Source: Georgenia_B sunbinii (GTDB taxonomy: Bacteria; Actinomycetota; Actinomycetes; Actinomycetales; Actinomycetaceae). From it: a DNA stretch of 64,000 nucleotides. This document shows, one piece after another, positions 1 through 7,975 of the stretch. Numbering within the stretch: position 1 is the stretch's first letter; each line of letters starts with the position of its first letter. Made by a program: the position numbers and the translations under genes. The notes beneath the pieces were generated by a model that was not told the origin of the DNA, ran no database searches, and saw only the letters and a list, made by a program, of their open reading frames with translations. Location: NCBI RefSeq assembly GCF_036421855.1, contig NZ_JAZGOK010000004.1, one strand, 5' to 3'.

Positions 1-1
1 T

Positions 2-358
2 GCCGCGGAGCTGCGTGACCTCACGCTGCGCGTCTACGCGCGAGCAGCGGAGCTGGCGGCCCGCAGCGGGATCATCGTCGCCGACACCAAGCTGGAGTTC
101 GGGCTGGCGCCGGACGGCACCGTGGTGCTCGGCGACGAGGTCCTCACCCCGGACTCCTCACGGTTCTGGCCGGCCGACGGCTGGCGTCCGGGCGTTGCCC
201 AGCCGAGCTTCGACAAGCAGTACGTGCGCGACTGGCTCACCTCGTCGGCCTCCGGCTGGGACCGTCGGTCCGACGCCCCGCCGCCGGCGCTGCCCGAGGA
301 CGTCGTCGAGCGCACCGCGGGGCGTTATCGTGAAGCTCTCACCCGTCTGACCTCGTGA
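2..358 (+). CDS. purC: SAICAR synthetase, C-terminal part (PurC)
   Basis: The last 118 residues of phosphoribosylaminoimidazole-succinocarboxamide synthase, which joins aspartate to CAIR with ATP in purine synthesis; the gene begins before the window. Recognised by the family's C-terminal motifs: ADTKLEFG, DEVLTPDSSRFWPAD, SFDKQYVRDWL and the closing RYREAL helix. It is followed at a distance by purS and purQ on the same strand, but the desaturase gene stands between them, so co-transcription is uncertain. The 175 bases downstream hold no gene. Confidence 0.95.
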   Translation, partial: AAELRDLTLRVYARAAELAARSGIIVADTKLEFGLAPDGTVVLGDEVLTPDSSRFWPADGWRPGVAQPSFDKQYVRDWLTSSASGWDRRSDAPPPALPEDVVERTAGRYREALTRLTS

Positions 359-496
359 ACCGGCGGCGGTCAGCGGCCGTGACGTCATGTGCAGGTGTCG
401 TGCTGGTCGGGCGCGCGTTCGGTCCTGAGCCCGCCATCGACGGTCATCCGTGCCACACTTAGGCGCAGTGCCCGAGCATCGGGTGCGGCTGCGACA

Positions 497-502
497 TACC
501 GT
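497..502 (+). promoter_or_regulatory. candidate -10 box for the desaturase gene
   Basis: TACCGT fits the actinobacterial TANNNT -10 pattern and would give a start of transcription near 509, about 25 bases before the chosen GTG start. No convincing -35 is visible. A TGACGTCA palindrome lies further upstream at 379-386. Confidence 0.3.
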
Positions 503-533
503 TGCGAGCCAAGCCGACGAAGGCATGAATTAC

Positions 534-1622
534 GTGAGCTCTACTGTTTCGCACGACGTCCCCGCCACCAGCCCGTCCCCGCGCGAACGGCAGGTCAGCT
601 CGTTCACCGCGCTGACCAAGGCGGTCCAGGAGGCCGGTCTGCTCCGGCGGGCCTACGGCTACTACTGGACGAAGCTGATCGCCATCACGCTGCTGGGCCT
701 CGGCCTTGCGGCGGCATTCATCTTCATCGGCGACACCTGGTGGCAGATGATCACTGCCCTGGTCCTCGCGGTGCTGATGGTGCAGGCTGCGTTTCTCGGC
801 CACGACGCCGCGCACCGGCAGATCTTCGTGTCCGGCAAGTGGAACGAGTGGATCTCGATCATCGTGATCAACCTGTTCGTCGGCATGGGCCACGGCTGGT
901 GGCAGCGCAAGCACAACAAGCACCACGCCAAGCCGAACCAGATCGACGGCGACCCCGACATCGCGCCCGGCGTGCTGGCCTTCAGCGCCCACGCCGCGGA
1001 GGTGCGCAAGACGCCGCTCACCCGGTGGCTCGCCACCAAGCAGGGCTACTTCTTCTACCCGCTGCTGTTCCTCGAGGGTCTCAACCTGCACATCCAGGGC
1101 ATCAAGCGCCTGGTGAGCCGCGAGAAGATCAAGCGGCGCTGGGTCGAGCTGGGCTTCATCCTGTTCCGGCTGATCTCCTTCGTCGTGCTGGTGTTCCTCG
1201 TCCTCAGCCCGGGCAAGGCGTTGGCCTTCATCGGCATCCAGGTGGGCGTGTTCGGCTTCTACCTCGCGCTGTCCTTCGCACCGAACCACATCGCGATGCC
1301 GATCGTCCCGGCGGACGTCAAGATCGACTTCCTGCGTCGACAGGTCCTCATGAGCCGCAACATCTCCGGTGGCCGTCCGGTGGACACCTTCATGGGTGGG
1401 CTGAACTTCCAGGTGGAGCACCACCTGTTCCCGTCGATGGCGCGCCCCAACCTGCGCAAGGTCGCTCCGATGGTGCGCAAACACTGCGAGGAGCTCGGCG
1501 TGCGCTACACCGAGACCACGCTCATGCAGTCGCTGCGGACGGTCTTCCACTACCTCAACCGGGTGGGTCGCGGCGGCCTGGACGTCTGGAACTGCCCGCT
1601 GACGGCGCAGTACCGGGTCTGA
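534..1622 (+). CDS. membrane fatty-acid desaturase
   Basis: A 362-residue integral-membrane di-iron desaturase that inserts a double bond into acyl chains using electrons from a ferredoxin- or flavodoxin-type donor. The three histidine boxes are present: HDAAH, HNKHH and QVEHH in FQVEHHLFP. The glutamine in the third box marks the front-end/QXXHH subclass, but no cytochrome b5 domain is fused. Four to six hydrophobic segments are visible. The start is a choice: ATG at 525 lies only one base after GAAGG, whereas GTG at 534 has a ten-base spacing from the same ribosome site, so GTG 534 is preferred. Regiospecificity cannot be told from sequence. Confidence 0.88.
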   Translation: MSSTVSHDVPATSPSPRERQVSSFTALTKAVQEAGLLRRAYGYYWTKLIAITLLGLGLAAAFIFIGDTWWQMITALVLAVLMVQAAFLGHDAAHRQIFVSGKWNEWISIIVINLFVGMGHGWWQRKHNKHHAKPNQIDGDPDIAPGVLAFSAHAAEVRKTPLTRWLATKQGYFFYPLLFLEGLNLHIQGIKRLVSREKIKRRWVELGFILFRLISFVVLVFLVLSPGKALAFIGIQVGVFGFYLALSFAPNHIAMPIVPADVKIDFLRRQVLMSRNISGGRPVDTFMGGLNFQVEHHLFPSMARPNLRKVAPMVRKHCEELGVRYTETTLMQSLRTVFHYLNRVGRGGLDVWNCPLTAQYRV

Positions 1623-1665
1623 CCGGTCGCGACGCCACCGATGCGGCTGCCGTCGTCCGCGACGG

Positions 1666-1671
1666 TAGACT
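1666..1671 (+). promoter_or_regulatory. candidate -10 box for purSQ
   Basis: TAGACT matches TANNNT and would start a transcript about 30 bases before purS. AGGAG at 1696-1700 is the ribosome site of purS. Confidence 0.35.
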
Positions 1672-1708
1672 CGAAGGCGCTGTCATCCGCCGATCAGGAG
1701 TTCATCCC

Positions 1709-1972
1709 ATGGGACGCATCGTCGTCGAGGTCATGCCCAAGCCCGAGATTCTCGACCCGCAGGGCAAGGCCGTCGCCGGCGCGCTGCCCCGGCTCGGTCT
1801 CGACGGCTTCGTCGGGGTACGCCAGGGCAAGCGGTTCGAGCTCGAGGTCGACGGTGACGTCGACGCCGACGCCCTCGACAAGGCCCGCCGTGCCGCCGAG
1901 ACGCTGCTGTCGAACCCGGTGATCGAGGACGTCGTCCGGGTGGCGGCGATCGACGACGGCGAGGTCGGCTGA
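1709..1972 (+). CDS. purS: FGAM synthetase subunit PurS
   Basis: An 87-residue protein of the PurS family, the small structural subunit of the three-part phosphoribosylformylglycinamidine synthase PurL-PurQ-PurS. It helps channel ammonia from PurQ to PurL. The sequence starts with the typical MGRIVVEVMPK strand and contains the DPQGKAV and VRQGK segments of the family. Its stop overlaps the purQ start by one base (TGATG), so the two are translationally coupled. ATG is preceded by AGGAG. Confidence 0.95.
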   Translation: MGRIVVEVMPKPEILDPQGKAVAGALPRLGLDGFVGVRQGKRFELEVDGDVDADALDKARRAAETLLSNPVIEDVVRVAAIDDGEVG

Positions 1973-2712
1973 TGCACCGCCTCGACGTAGAGCTGCCGCA
2001 GCCCGACGTGACCGGTGCCCGGGTCGGCGTCGTCACCTTCCCCGGCTCGCTGGACGAGCGGGACGCCGAGCGGGCGATCCGGCTCGCCGGCGGGCAGCCG
2101 GTCCGGCTCTGGCACGGCGACGTCAGCCTGCGCGACGTCGACGCCGTCGTGCTGCCGGGAGGCTTCTCCTACGGCGACTACCTGCGCTGCGGTGCCATCG
2201 CCCGGTTCGCCCCGGTGATGACCGAGGTGGTCGACGCCGCCAACGGCGGGATGCCGGTGCTGGGCATCTGCAACGGCTTCCAGATCCTGTGCGAGGCACA
2301 CCTGCTGCCCGGCGCACTCATCCGCAACGACCACCAGCGCTTCCTGTGCCGCGACCAGCAGCTGCGGGTGACGAGCACCGACACGGCGTGGACCGCCAAC
2401 TACCGCGGCGACCAGGTCATCACCGTCCCGCTGAAGAACGGCGAGGGCGGCTACGTCGCCGACGAGCGCACCCTCGACGAGCTCGAGGACACCGGCCGGG
2501 TGGTCTTCCGCTACGAGGGCTTCAACCCCAACGGCTCTGCCCGGGACATCGCCGGCATCAGCAACGCGGCGGGCAACGTGGTCGGGCTGATGCCGCACCC
2601 CGAGCACGCCGTCGAGCGCGGCTTCGGCCCGGACGGACCGGCCTCGGTCGGGACCGGCACCGATGGCCTGGCGATCTTCACCTCGGTGCTCGGCGTCCTC
2701 GTCAACGCCTGA
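1972..2712 (+). CDS. purQ: FGAM synthetase glutaminase subunit PurQ
   Basis: A 246-residue class I glutamine amidotransferase that releases ammonia from glutamine for FGAM synthesis. The nucleophile is Cys100 in GICNGFQ; the partner His and Glu lie in the C-terminal HPEHAVE motif; LPGGFSYGDY is the oxyanion region. It shares a one-base overlap with purS. Its partner purL is not next to it but 10 kb downstream at 12761, which breaks the purS-purQ-purL order common in this group. The repeat block at 2743 begins 30 bases after the stop. Confidence 0.96.
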   Translation: MHRLDVELPQPDVTGARVGVVTFPGSLDERDAERAIRLAGGQPVRLWHGDVSLRDVDAVVLPGGFSYGDYLRCGAIARFAPVMTEVVDAANGGMPVLGICNGFQILCEAHLLPGALIRNDHQRFLCRDQQLRVTSTDTAWTANYRGDQVITVPLKNGEGGYVADERTLDELEDTGRVVFRYEGFNPNGSARDIAGISNAAGNVVGLMPHPEHAVERGFGPDGPASVGTGTDGLAIFTSVLGVLVNA

Positions 2713-2742
2713 CCGCTGGCCCCAGCCCCTCCCTCCTTCACT

Positions 2743-2903
2743 GAGAGCGGGATTGTCCACGCGGTGGGTGCGGCCAGGCCGCTGCCCCCGTAGCGTCCAC
2801 TCTCGCCGAGAGCGGGATTGTCCACGCGGTGGGTGCGGCCAGCTGTCGGCGACAAGTCTGCTGTCGCGGACAATCCAGCTGTCGGCGACAAGTCTGCTGT
2901 CGG
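2743..2903. repeat. intergenic repeat block A (left copy)
   Basis: Two element types in order. Type C: a 35-base unit beginning GAGAGCGGGATTGTCCACGC occurs identically at 2743-2777 and 2808-2842. Type B: a 26-base unit containing GACAAGTCTGCTGTC occurs identically at 2841-2866 and 2878-2903, linked by a spacer with GACAATCC. The block lies between the convergent ends of purQ and ald. The same elements, reverse-complemented and in reversed order, form block B at 12469-12657. Type C carries TTGTCCAC, eight of nine bases of the actinobacterial DnaA box. Confidence 0.9.
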
Positions 2904-2919
2904 TGACAGGTTGCTGGTG

Positions 2920-4035
2920 TTAGGCCAGGACGTCGGCGAGGGCGACGGCGTCCATGCCGTGGGCGTGGGCGACCGGGGCGGAGACCAGTGCGCCGTCGTG
3001 GGTGGCCAGACCCTTGGCGAGCGCCGGGTCCGCGCGCATCGCCTCGCGCCAGCCTCGGTCGGCGAGGTCGAGGGCATACGGGATGGTCGCGTTCGTCAGG
3101 GCGTGAGTCGACGTGTGGGACACCGCACCGGGCATGTTCGCCACGCAGTAGAACATCGTGCCGTGCACCCGGTAGGTGGGGTCGCTGTGGGTGGTGGGCC
3201 GGGAGTCCTCGAAGCAACCACCCTGGTCGATCGAGATGTCGACGACGACGGCGCCCTCCTTCATCCGCGACACCTGCTCGTTGGACACCAGCCGCGGCGT
3301 CCGCGCGCCTGGCAGGAGCACCGCGCCGATGACGAGGTCGGCGTCCATGACCGCCCGCTCGATCTCGAAGGCGTTGGACACCACGGTCTGGCAGCGGCCC
3401 CGGTAGAGGGAGTCCGCGTGCCGCAGCCGCGAGACGTCCTTGTCCATGAGGATGACGTCGGCCTGCATGCCGACCGCCATCGCGGCCGCGTTCATGCCGG
3501 CGGCGCCGGCACCGATGACGACGACGCGCGCGGAGTACACGCCCGAGACGCCGCCGAGCAGCACGCCGCGCCCACCCTGGGCGCTCATCAGCGAGTGGGC
3601 GCCGACCTGTGGTGCGAGCCGGCCGGCGATCTCGCTCATCGGCGCCAGCAGCGGCAGGCTGCGGTCGGGCAGCTCGACGGTCTCGTAGGCGATCGCGGTG
3701 ACGCCGCGGCGCAGGAACTCGGCGGTGAGCTGCGGCTTGGCGGCGAGGTGGTGGTAGGCGAACAGCAGCTGGCCGGCACGCAGGTGGTCGTACTCGGCGG
3801 GCACCGGCTCCTTCACCTTGAGGACGAGCTCGCCGCGCTCCCAGACCGCTGCGGCGTCGTCGAGGACGGTGGCGCCGGCAGCGGTGAAGTCGTCGTCACT
3901 GATCGACGCACCGACCCCGGCCCCGGACTCGACGACCACCTCGTGGCCGTGCTGGACGAACTCGTGGACTCCCGACGGGGTGATCGCCACCCGTCCCTCG
4001 GAGTCCTTCACCTCACGTGGCACACCAATTCGCAT
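2920..4035 (-). CDS. ald: alanine dehydrogenase
   Basis: A 371-residue enzyme, the usual family length, for reversible NAD-dependent deamination of L-alanine to pyruvate and ammonia; some actinobacterial members also reduce glyoxylate to glycine. It begins MRIGVPREVKDSEGRV, carries the substrate lysine in LKVKEP and histidine in FAYHHLA, and the nucleotide loop VIGAGAAGMNAA. ATG 4035 is chosen because GAGG lies nine bases upstream; another ATG nine bases earlier sits directly on that GAGG. The stop falls 17 bases from repeat block A. It is divergent from the glycine-riboswitch transporter gene, consistent with a shared amino-acid role. Confidence 0.95.
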   Translation of the reverse strand: MRIGVPREVKDSEGRVAITPSGVHEFVQHGHEVVVESGAGVGASISDDDFTAAGATVLDDAAAVWERGELVLKVKEPVPAEYDHLRAGQLLFAYHHLAAKPQLTAEFLRRGVTAIAYETVELPDRSLPLLAPMSEIAGRLAPQVGAHSLMSAQGGRGVLLGGVSGVYSARVVVIGAGAAGMNAAAMAVGMQADVILMDKDVSRLRHADSLYRGRCQTVVSNAFEIERAVMDADLVIGAVLLPGARTPRLVSNEQVSRMKEGAVVVDISIDQGGCFEDSRPTTHSDPTYRVHGTMFYCVANMPGAVSHTSTHALTNATIPYALDLADRGWREAMRADPALAKGLATHDGALVSAPVAHAHGMDAVALADVLA

Positions 4036-4155
4036 GGCGGTCATCCTCGCACCACGGGCCCGGCAGTGAAGCATCGGCGCCGGCGGGGCGACGAGGTCGC
4101 GGTCGGCGAGGGCCGATATCGACGCGAGTGACGCTTCCCACGCCATCCGCCGAGG

Positions 4156-4244
4156 TTGTCCACAGCGGCCATCCACAGGGTTGTGCACATACACACAGGT
4201 TGGCCATTCAGCCTGTGGACAGCTGCGGGACAGTCGGTGGACAA
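4156..4244. other. cluster of DnaA-box-like 9-mers
   Basis: Within 89 bases there are one perfect TTGTCCACA (4156-4164) and three one-mismatch copies: TTGTGCACA (4181-4189), and on the other strand CTGTCCACA (from TGTGGACAG, 4214-4222) and TTGTCCACC (from GGTGGACAA, 4236-4244), plus a weaker CCATCCACA at 4169-4177. TTGTCCACA is the known DnaA-box consensus of high-GC actinobacteria. No dnaA or dnaN lies here, so this is not the usual oriC. The stretch 4036-4520 has no convincing gene. Confidence 0.5.
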
Positions 4245-4524
4245 CCGCCGGTCACCTTGTGGTCACCTGCGGTCGTCCGGGAGCCGCCTCCGACGACGAT
4301 CGCGGCGAGCATGCCGGCCGTCGGGTAGCCGGCATCATGGAGGGCAATGAGCGCGAGGCTGGCGAACACTGCGATCCGGCCGACCCTCGAGACCGGCACC
4401 GCGGCCGTCGTCGTCGCGGCCCTCGCCTGGCTGGCACCGGGCGGGCCGCGGTGACCGGAATCATCGTCACCAGTTGCGCAGATGCGCCATAATGGATCCG
4501 TCGACAACTGAACACGCCATCGAC

Positions 4525-4704
4525 TCGCAGCGGGAGAGTCCCGCGTCAGCGGGCGCCGAAGGAGCAACCTCCCCGGGAATCTCTCAGGCCCCCTAGACCG
4601 CTGCGGCGAGGCACCTCTGGAAAGCAGCCCTCACGGGCTCACCGACGGTGTAAGCGGGTACGTCCCGCGAAAGCTCTCAGGTACGAATGACAGAGCGGGG
4701 AGGT
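4525..4704 (+). promoter_or_regulatory. tandem glycine riboswitch
   Basis: Two consecutive glycine aptamers. Aptamer 1 is closed by CGCAGCGG (4526-4533) pairing perfectly with CCGCTGCG (4598-4605) and contains the conserved GGGAGAGTCCCGC, GCCGAAGGAGCAA and AATCTCTCAGG segments. Aptamer 2 follows directly (about 4613-4704) with CCTCTGGAAAGC, CACCGACGGTGTAAGC and GAAAGCTCTCAGGTACGAATGACAG-type blocks. Such tandem aptamers bind glycine and usually control glycine cleavage or sodium:amino-acid symporter genes. Here the gene downstream is an EamA-family transporter. Confidence 0.93.
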
Positions 4705-4716
4705 TCCTGCTCATTC

Positions 4717-4734
4717 GGCGCGCCTCCGCGCGCC
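4717..4734 (+). promoter_or_regulatory. hairpin between riboswitch and ribosome site
   Basis: GGCGCGC and GCGCGCC form a perfect seven-base stem with loop CTCC. It ends seven bases before GAGGAG (4741-4746), the ribosome site of the transporter gene. The loop is complementary to part of that site, so the hairpin is a candidate piece of the expression platform, acting either on translation or on early termination; which one is not clear, as no U-run follows. Confidence 0.5.
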
Positions 4735-4750
4735 CTGCCTGAGGAGCTCC

Positions 4751-5740
4751 ATGGCTCTGGTCACCGACGCACCCGCACGTCGCGGCACGCTGCTCGCCCC
4801 CACCACCCCGTTCCGCCGGGTGCCGCGGATGCGTCGTCGGCTCGGCGTCGTCGCGATTATCGTCTCGGCGACCGCGATGGGCTTCTCCGGGGTCTTCGGC
4901 CGGCTCGCCACCCCACCGGGGGCGGTGCTCGGCGAGGCGCTGACCCTGGGCCGCATGCTCGTCGGGGCGGTGGGCGTGCTGGTGCTGCTGGCGTTCTCCC
5001 GCCGACTGTCCCTGCTCCGGCAGGTGCGGATGTCCTGGTCGGTGGTGCTCGGTGGGGTGTTCCTCGGCCTGTCGCTCGCGACGTACCTGTCGGCGACCGT
5101 GCTCACCGACCTCGCGCGTGCGGTCGCGTTGCACTACCTCGGCCCGGTGATCGCCACGGTCCTCGCCCGTGCGCTGCTCAAGGAGCGGCTCTCCCGTGGC
5201 GAGACCGTCTCGATGGTCACGAGCTTCCTCGGCATGATGCTCGCCTCCGGCCTCGTCGACGGCGCCTCCCCGACCGGGTCCGAGCAGCAGCTCCTGGGTG
5301 ACGGGCTCGCGGCCGCTTCCGGCGTCCTCTACGGCCTGGCGCTGCTGTGCTACCGCTACCGCTCCGACATGCCCGCCGACGTCCGCAGCTTCTGGAACTT
5401 CCTCTTCGGCACCCTCGCGGTCGGTGGCATGGTGGTTCTCACCCGGCCTGACGTCAGCGGGATGACGGCAGCGCACTGGGCCTGGGCAGCCGCCTTCTTC
5501 CTCGTCTGCGGCCTGCTGGCGCTCGGGCTGCTCGTCGTCGCCGGCAAGCACCTGCGCGCCGTCGAGCTGTCCGCGCTGTCGTACTGGGAGGTCGTGGTGG
5601 CGATGCTGCTCGGCGCCGCGGTCTACGCCGAGGGCGTCTCGCTGCTCGCCACCATCGGTGCGGTGGCGATCGTCATCGCCGCCGTCGTCCCGCTGCGGAC
5701 CCGGCACCGGGTCACACGTGAGGCATCACCGAGCCGGTGA
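4751..5740 (+). CDS. EamA/DMT-family transporter under a glycine riboswitch
   Basis: A 329-residue inner-membrane protein with about ten hydrophobic segments arranged as two repeats, the layout of the drug/metabolite transporter superfamily (EamA type). Members export or import amino acids and other metabolites; the substrate cannot be read from sequence. The glycine riboswitch directly upstream suggests glycine or a related small amino acid, probably export if glycine turns the gene on. ATG 4751 follows GAGGAG by four bases. Its 3' end overlaps the end of the opposite-strand MaoC gene by 29 bases. Confidence 0.85.
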   Translation: MALVTDAPARRGTLLAPTTPFRRVPRMRRRLGVVAIIVSATAMGFSGVFGRLATPPGAVLGEALTLGRMLVGAVGVLVLLAFSRRLSLLRQVRMSWSVVLGGVFLGLSLATYLSATVLTDLARAVALHYLGPVIATVLARALLKERLSRGETVSMVTSFLGMMLASGLVDGASPTGSEQQLLGDGLAAASGVLYGLALLCYRYRSDMPADVRSFWNFLFGTLAVGGMVVLTRPDVSGMTAAHWAWAAAFFLVCGLLALGLLVVAGKHLRAVELSALSYWEVVVAMLLGAAVYAEGVSLLATIGAVAIVIAAVVPLRTRHRVTREASPSR

Positions 5741-6617
5741 AGTGCACGCGGCCGGACTTGGGGTGCCGGCCCGCGTAGCGCACCGCCTCGCCCGCTGGGT
5801 CCAGGCTCAGCGCGACCCGACCCGGCAGCAGCACCGGCTTGGCGAACTCCACCTCCCAGGTGAAGGTGTCCCCGCGGAAGCGGCCCACGTGGGCCAGTGC
5901 CCGGGCAGCGGTGTACATGCCGTGCGCGATCGGCTGGGGGAAGCCGAGCACCCGAGCACCCACCCGGGAGGTGTGGATCGGGTTGCGGTCCCCGGAGACC
6001 GCCGCGTACTGCGTGGCGACCTCCCGGCCGAGCTGCCACACCGCGCTCGCGGGGGCCGTTGGCGCGGAGCCGGCGGCCGCGTCCCGGCGGCTCTCGGCGG
6101 CGTCCTCCGGGGCAGTCGTGCCGGGCAGCCGGTGCCCCGGGGACAGGTAGGTCGAGGTGCCCTCCCAGACGACGTCGTCGCCCGCGGCCACCGTCACGAC
6201 GAGGTCGACCAGGGTGCCACGGCGGTGGCCGCGGGGATCGGCGGCGTGCGCCCGTACCGACAGCTCCTCGCCGAGCAGCACCGGCCGGTGCTGGACCACC
6301 CGGTTGGCGACGTGCACCATGCCGAGCACCGGGAGCGGGAAGTCCTCGCGCACCATGACGGCCATTGCGAGCGGGAAGGCCAGCACATGGACATAGCCGG
6401 CCGGCAGGACGTCGGTGCCTGGCTCGCCGAGCAGGTGCTGGTAGCGCGACAGCTGGCCGGCGTCCCCGCACAGCCCGGAGACGGCGTAGCCGGTGGTGGG
6501 CAGTGCGGTCGCACCGCTCCCGCGGGTCATCATCAGCCGGGCCGTGCGGGACATCGCCCGGGAGTAGAGCGAGCCGAGCGACGGCGCGGCGGGCAGGGGC
6601 TGGTAACTGATCGCCAT
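5712..6617 (-). CDS. MaoC-family 3-hydroxyacyl dehydratase (double hot-dog)
   Basis: A 301-residue protein with two hot-dog halves. The C-terminal half holds the hydratase motif: DRNPIHTS followed by GFPQPIAHGMY. Proteins of this type remove water from 3-hydroxyacyl-CoA or -ACP; the mycobacterial homologue in the same gene order is HtdX. The start ATG 6617 overlaps the stop of the FabG-type gene by one base (TGATG), so it is translated from the same mRNA as fabG and the thiolase. Chain-length preference is unknown. Confidence 0.87.
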   Translation of the reverse strand: MAISYQPLPAAPSLGSLYSRAMSRTARLMMTRGSGATALPTTGYAVSGLCGDAGQLSRYQHLLGEPGTDVLPAGYVHVLAFPLAMAVMVREDFPLPVLGMVHVANRVVQHRPVLLGEELSVRAHAADPRGHRRGTLVDLVVTVAAGDDVVWEGTSTYLSPGHRLPGTTAPEDAAESRRDAAAGSAPTAPASAVWQLGREVATQYAAVSGDRNPIHTSRVGARVLGFPQPIAHGMYTAARALAHVGRFRGDTFTWEVEFAKPVLLPGRVALSLDPAGEAVRYAGRHPKSGRVHFTGSVMPHV

Positions 6618-7975
6618 CACTGCCCCACGAGGTTCTGGCCGCACACCCGCAGCGTGGCGCCGTTGATGCCGCCGGCCTGCGGGGCGGCGAGGAACGCGAT
6701 CGCCTCAGCGACGTCGACCGGCAGCCCGCCCTGCTGCAGCGAGCTCGCCCGCCGCGCGACCTGCCGGGGGACCGGCGGGATCTTCGCGGTCATGTCGGTC
6801 TCGATGAACCCCGGCGCGACGGCGTTCGCGGTGCCTCCGACCGCCGCCATCACCGGCGCCAGGGCCCGTAACATCCCGATGATGCCGGCCTTGGCGGTGG
6901 CATAGTTCGTCTGGCCGCGGTTGCCGGCGATGCCGGACGTCGAGGCCAGCGAGATGATCCGCGACCCGGCGCCGAGCTCGGCGGCGAAGGTCTCGTTCAT
7001 CCGCAGCGGAGCGAGGATGTTGACCGCGAGGAGGTCGTCCCACCGGTCCGGGGTCATGTTCGCGAGCAGCTTGTCACGCAGGATCCCGGCGTTGTGGACG
7101 ACGACGTCGAGCCCGCCGTGGCGAGACCGGGCGTGCGCGAGGATCCGGGCGGCGGCGTCGTCAGCCGTGATGTCGAGCTGTAGCGCGGTGCCACGGACCT
7201 CGTTCATCACCCGGCTCAACGCCTGGCCGGCCGCCGGGACGTCCACCCCGACGACGGTGGCGCCGTCGCGGGCGAGCACCCGGCTGACCGCCGCACCGAT
7301 GCCGCGGGCGGCGCCGGTGACGACCGCGACCTGCCCGGCCAGCGGCCGGGTCCAGTCCGTCGGCAGCCGGCCGTCGCCGGTGGCGACGTGGAGCAGTTGC
7401 CCGTCGACGAAGGCGGACCGCGCGGAGAGCAGGAACCGCAGCGCGCCCTGCGCCGACGGCGCCTGGACCGACACCTCGTCGGCAAGCACGACGCCGTTGC
7501 CCGTGGCGCCGGCCCGCAGCTCCTTGGCCAGCGACCGCAGGAAGCCGTCGACACCGTGGCGGGCGGCCGCGACGGTCGGGTCGGTCGCGCCGTCGGCATC
7601 ACGGGAGACCGTCACGACGCGGCCGCTGGGCGCCAGACGCCGCAGCACGGCACCGAGCGCCAGCGCGGGGGCGCCGAGACCGGCCGGTGAGGTGAGATCG
7701 GTGAGGACGACGACGACGGCGCCCCAGCGCTTGTCCTTGGCCAGCTCCGGGGCACGACGGACGTCGAGGTCCCAGCCGAGCAGGCCACGGGCGACGTCGT
7801 CGGCCGCTGACCGGGAGCCGGCGTCGCTGAGCACGAGGACCGGGCCGGCCAGCAGCGGGTCGTCGACCGCCGTCGGGTCGGTACGGCGCAGTCGTGCCGG
7901 CTGCGGCAGGCCGAGCTTCTTGGCCGCCGACCGGCCCCAGCCGCGCGAGACGAGGTCGAGGTAGTTGTCGCTCAT
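6617..7975 (-). CDS. high-molecular-weight 3-oxoacyl reductase (FabG4 type)
   Basis: A 452-residue short-chain dehydrogenase with an extra N-terminal domain of about 205 residues, as in mycobacterial FabG4, roughly twice the length of ordinary FabG. The C-terminal half has the Rossmann loop GAARGIG (221-227), NAG at 295-297, and the catalytic Ser345, Tyr358 and Lys362 in YATAK. It reduces 3-oxoacyl-CoA/ACP, probably with NADH in this subclass. GGAGG lies just before ATG 7975, and the start overlaps the stop of the thiolase gene by four bases. It works between thiolase and MaoC dehydratase in a fatty-acid module. Confidence 0.9.
   Translation of the reverse strand: MSDNYLDLVSRGWGRSAAKKLGLPQPARLRRTDPTAVDDPLLAGPVLVLSDAGSRSAADDVARGLLGWDLDVRRAPELAKDKRWGAVVVVLTDLTSPAGLGAPALALGAVLRRLAPSGRVVTVSRDADGATDPTVAAARHGVDGFLRSLAKELRAGATGNGVVLADEVSVQAPSAQGALRFLLSARSAFVDGQLLHVATGDGRLPTDWTRPLAGQVAVVTGAARGIGAAVSRVLARDGATVVGVDVPAAGQALSRVMNEVRGTALQLDITADDAAARILAHARSRHGGLDVVVHNAGILRDKLLANMTPDRWDDLLAVNILAPLRMNETFAAELGAGSRIISLASTSGIAGNRGQTNYATAKAGIIGMLRALAPVMAAVGGTANAVAPGFIETDMTAKIPPVPRQVARRASSLQQGGLPVDVAEAIAFLAAPQAGGINGATLRVCGQNLVGQ

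Noticed and set aside
4156..4244. Chromosomal replication origin.
   Set aside because: DnaA boxes are present but dnaA, dnaN and an AT-rich unwinding element are missing; a DnaA-titration or chance cluster is more likely.
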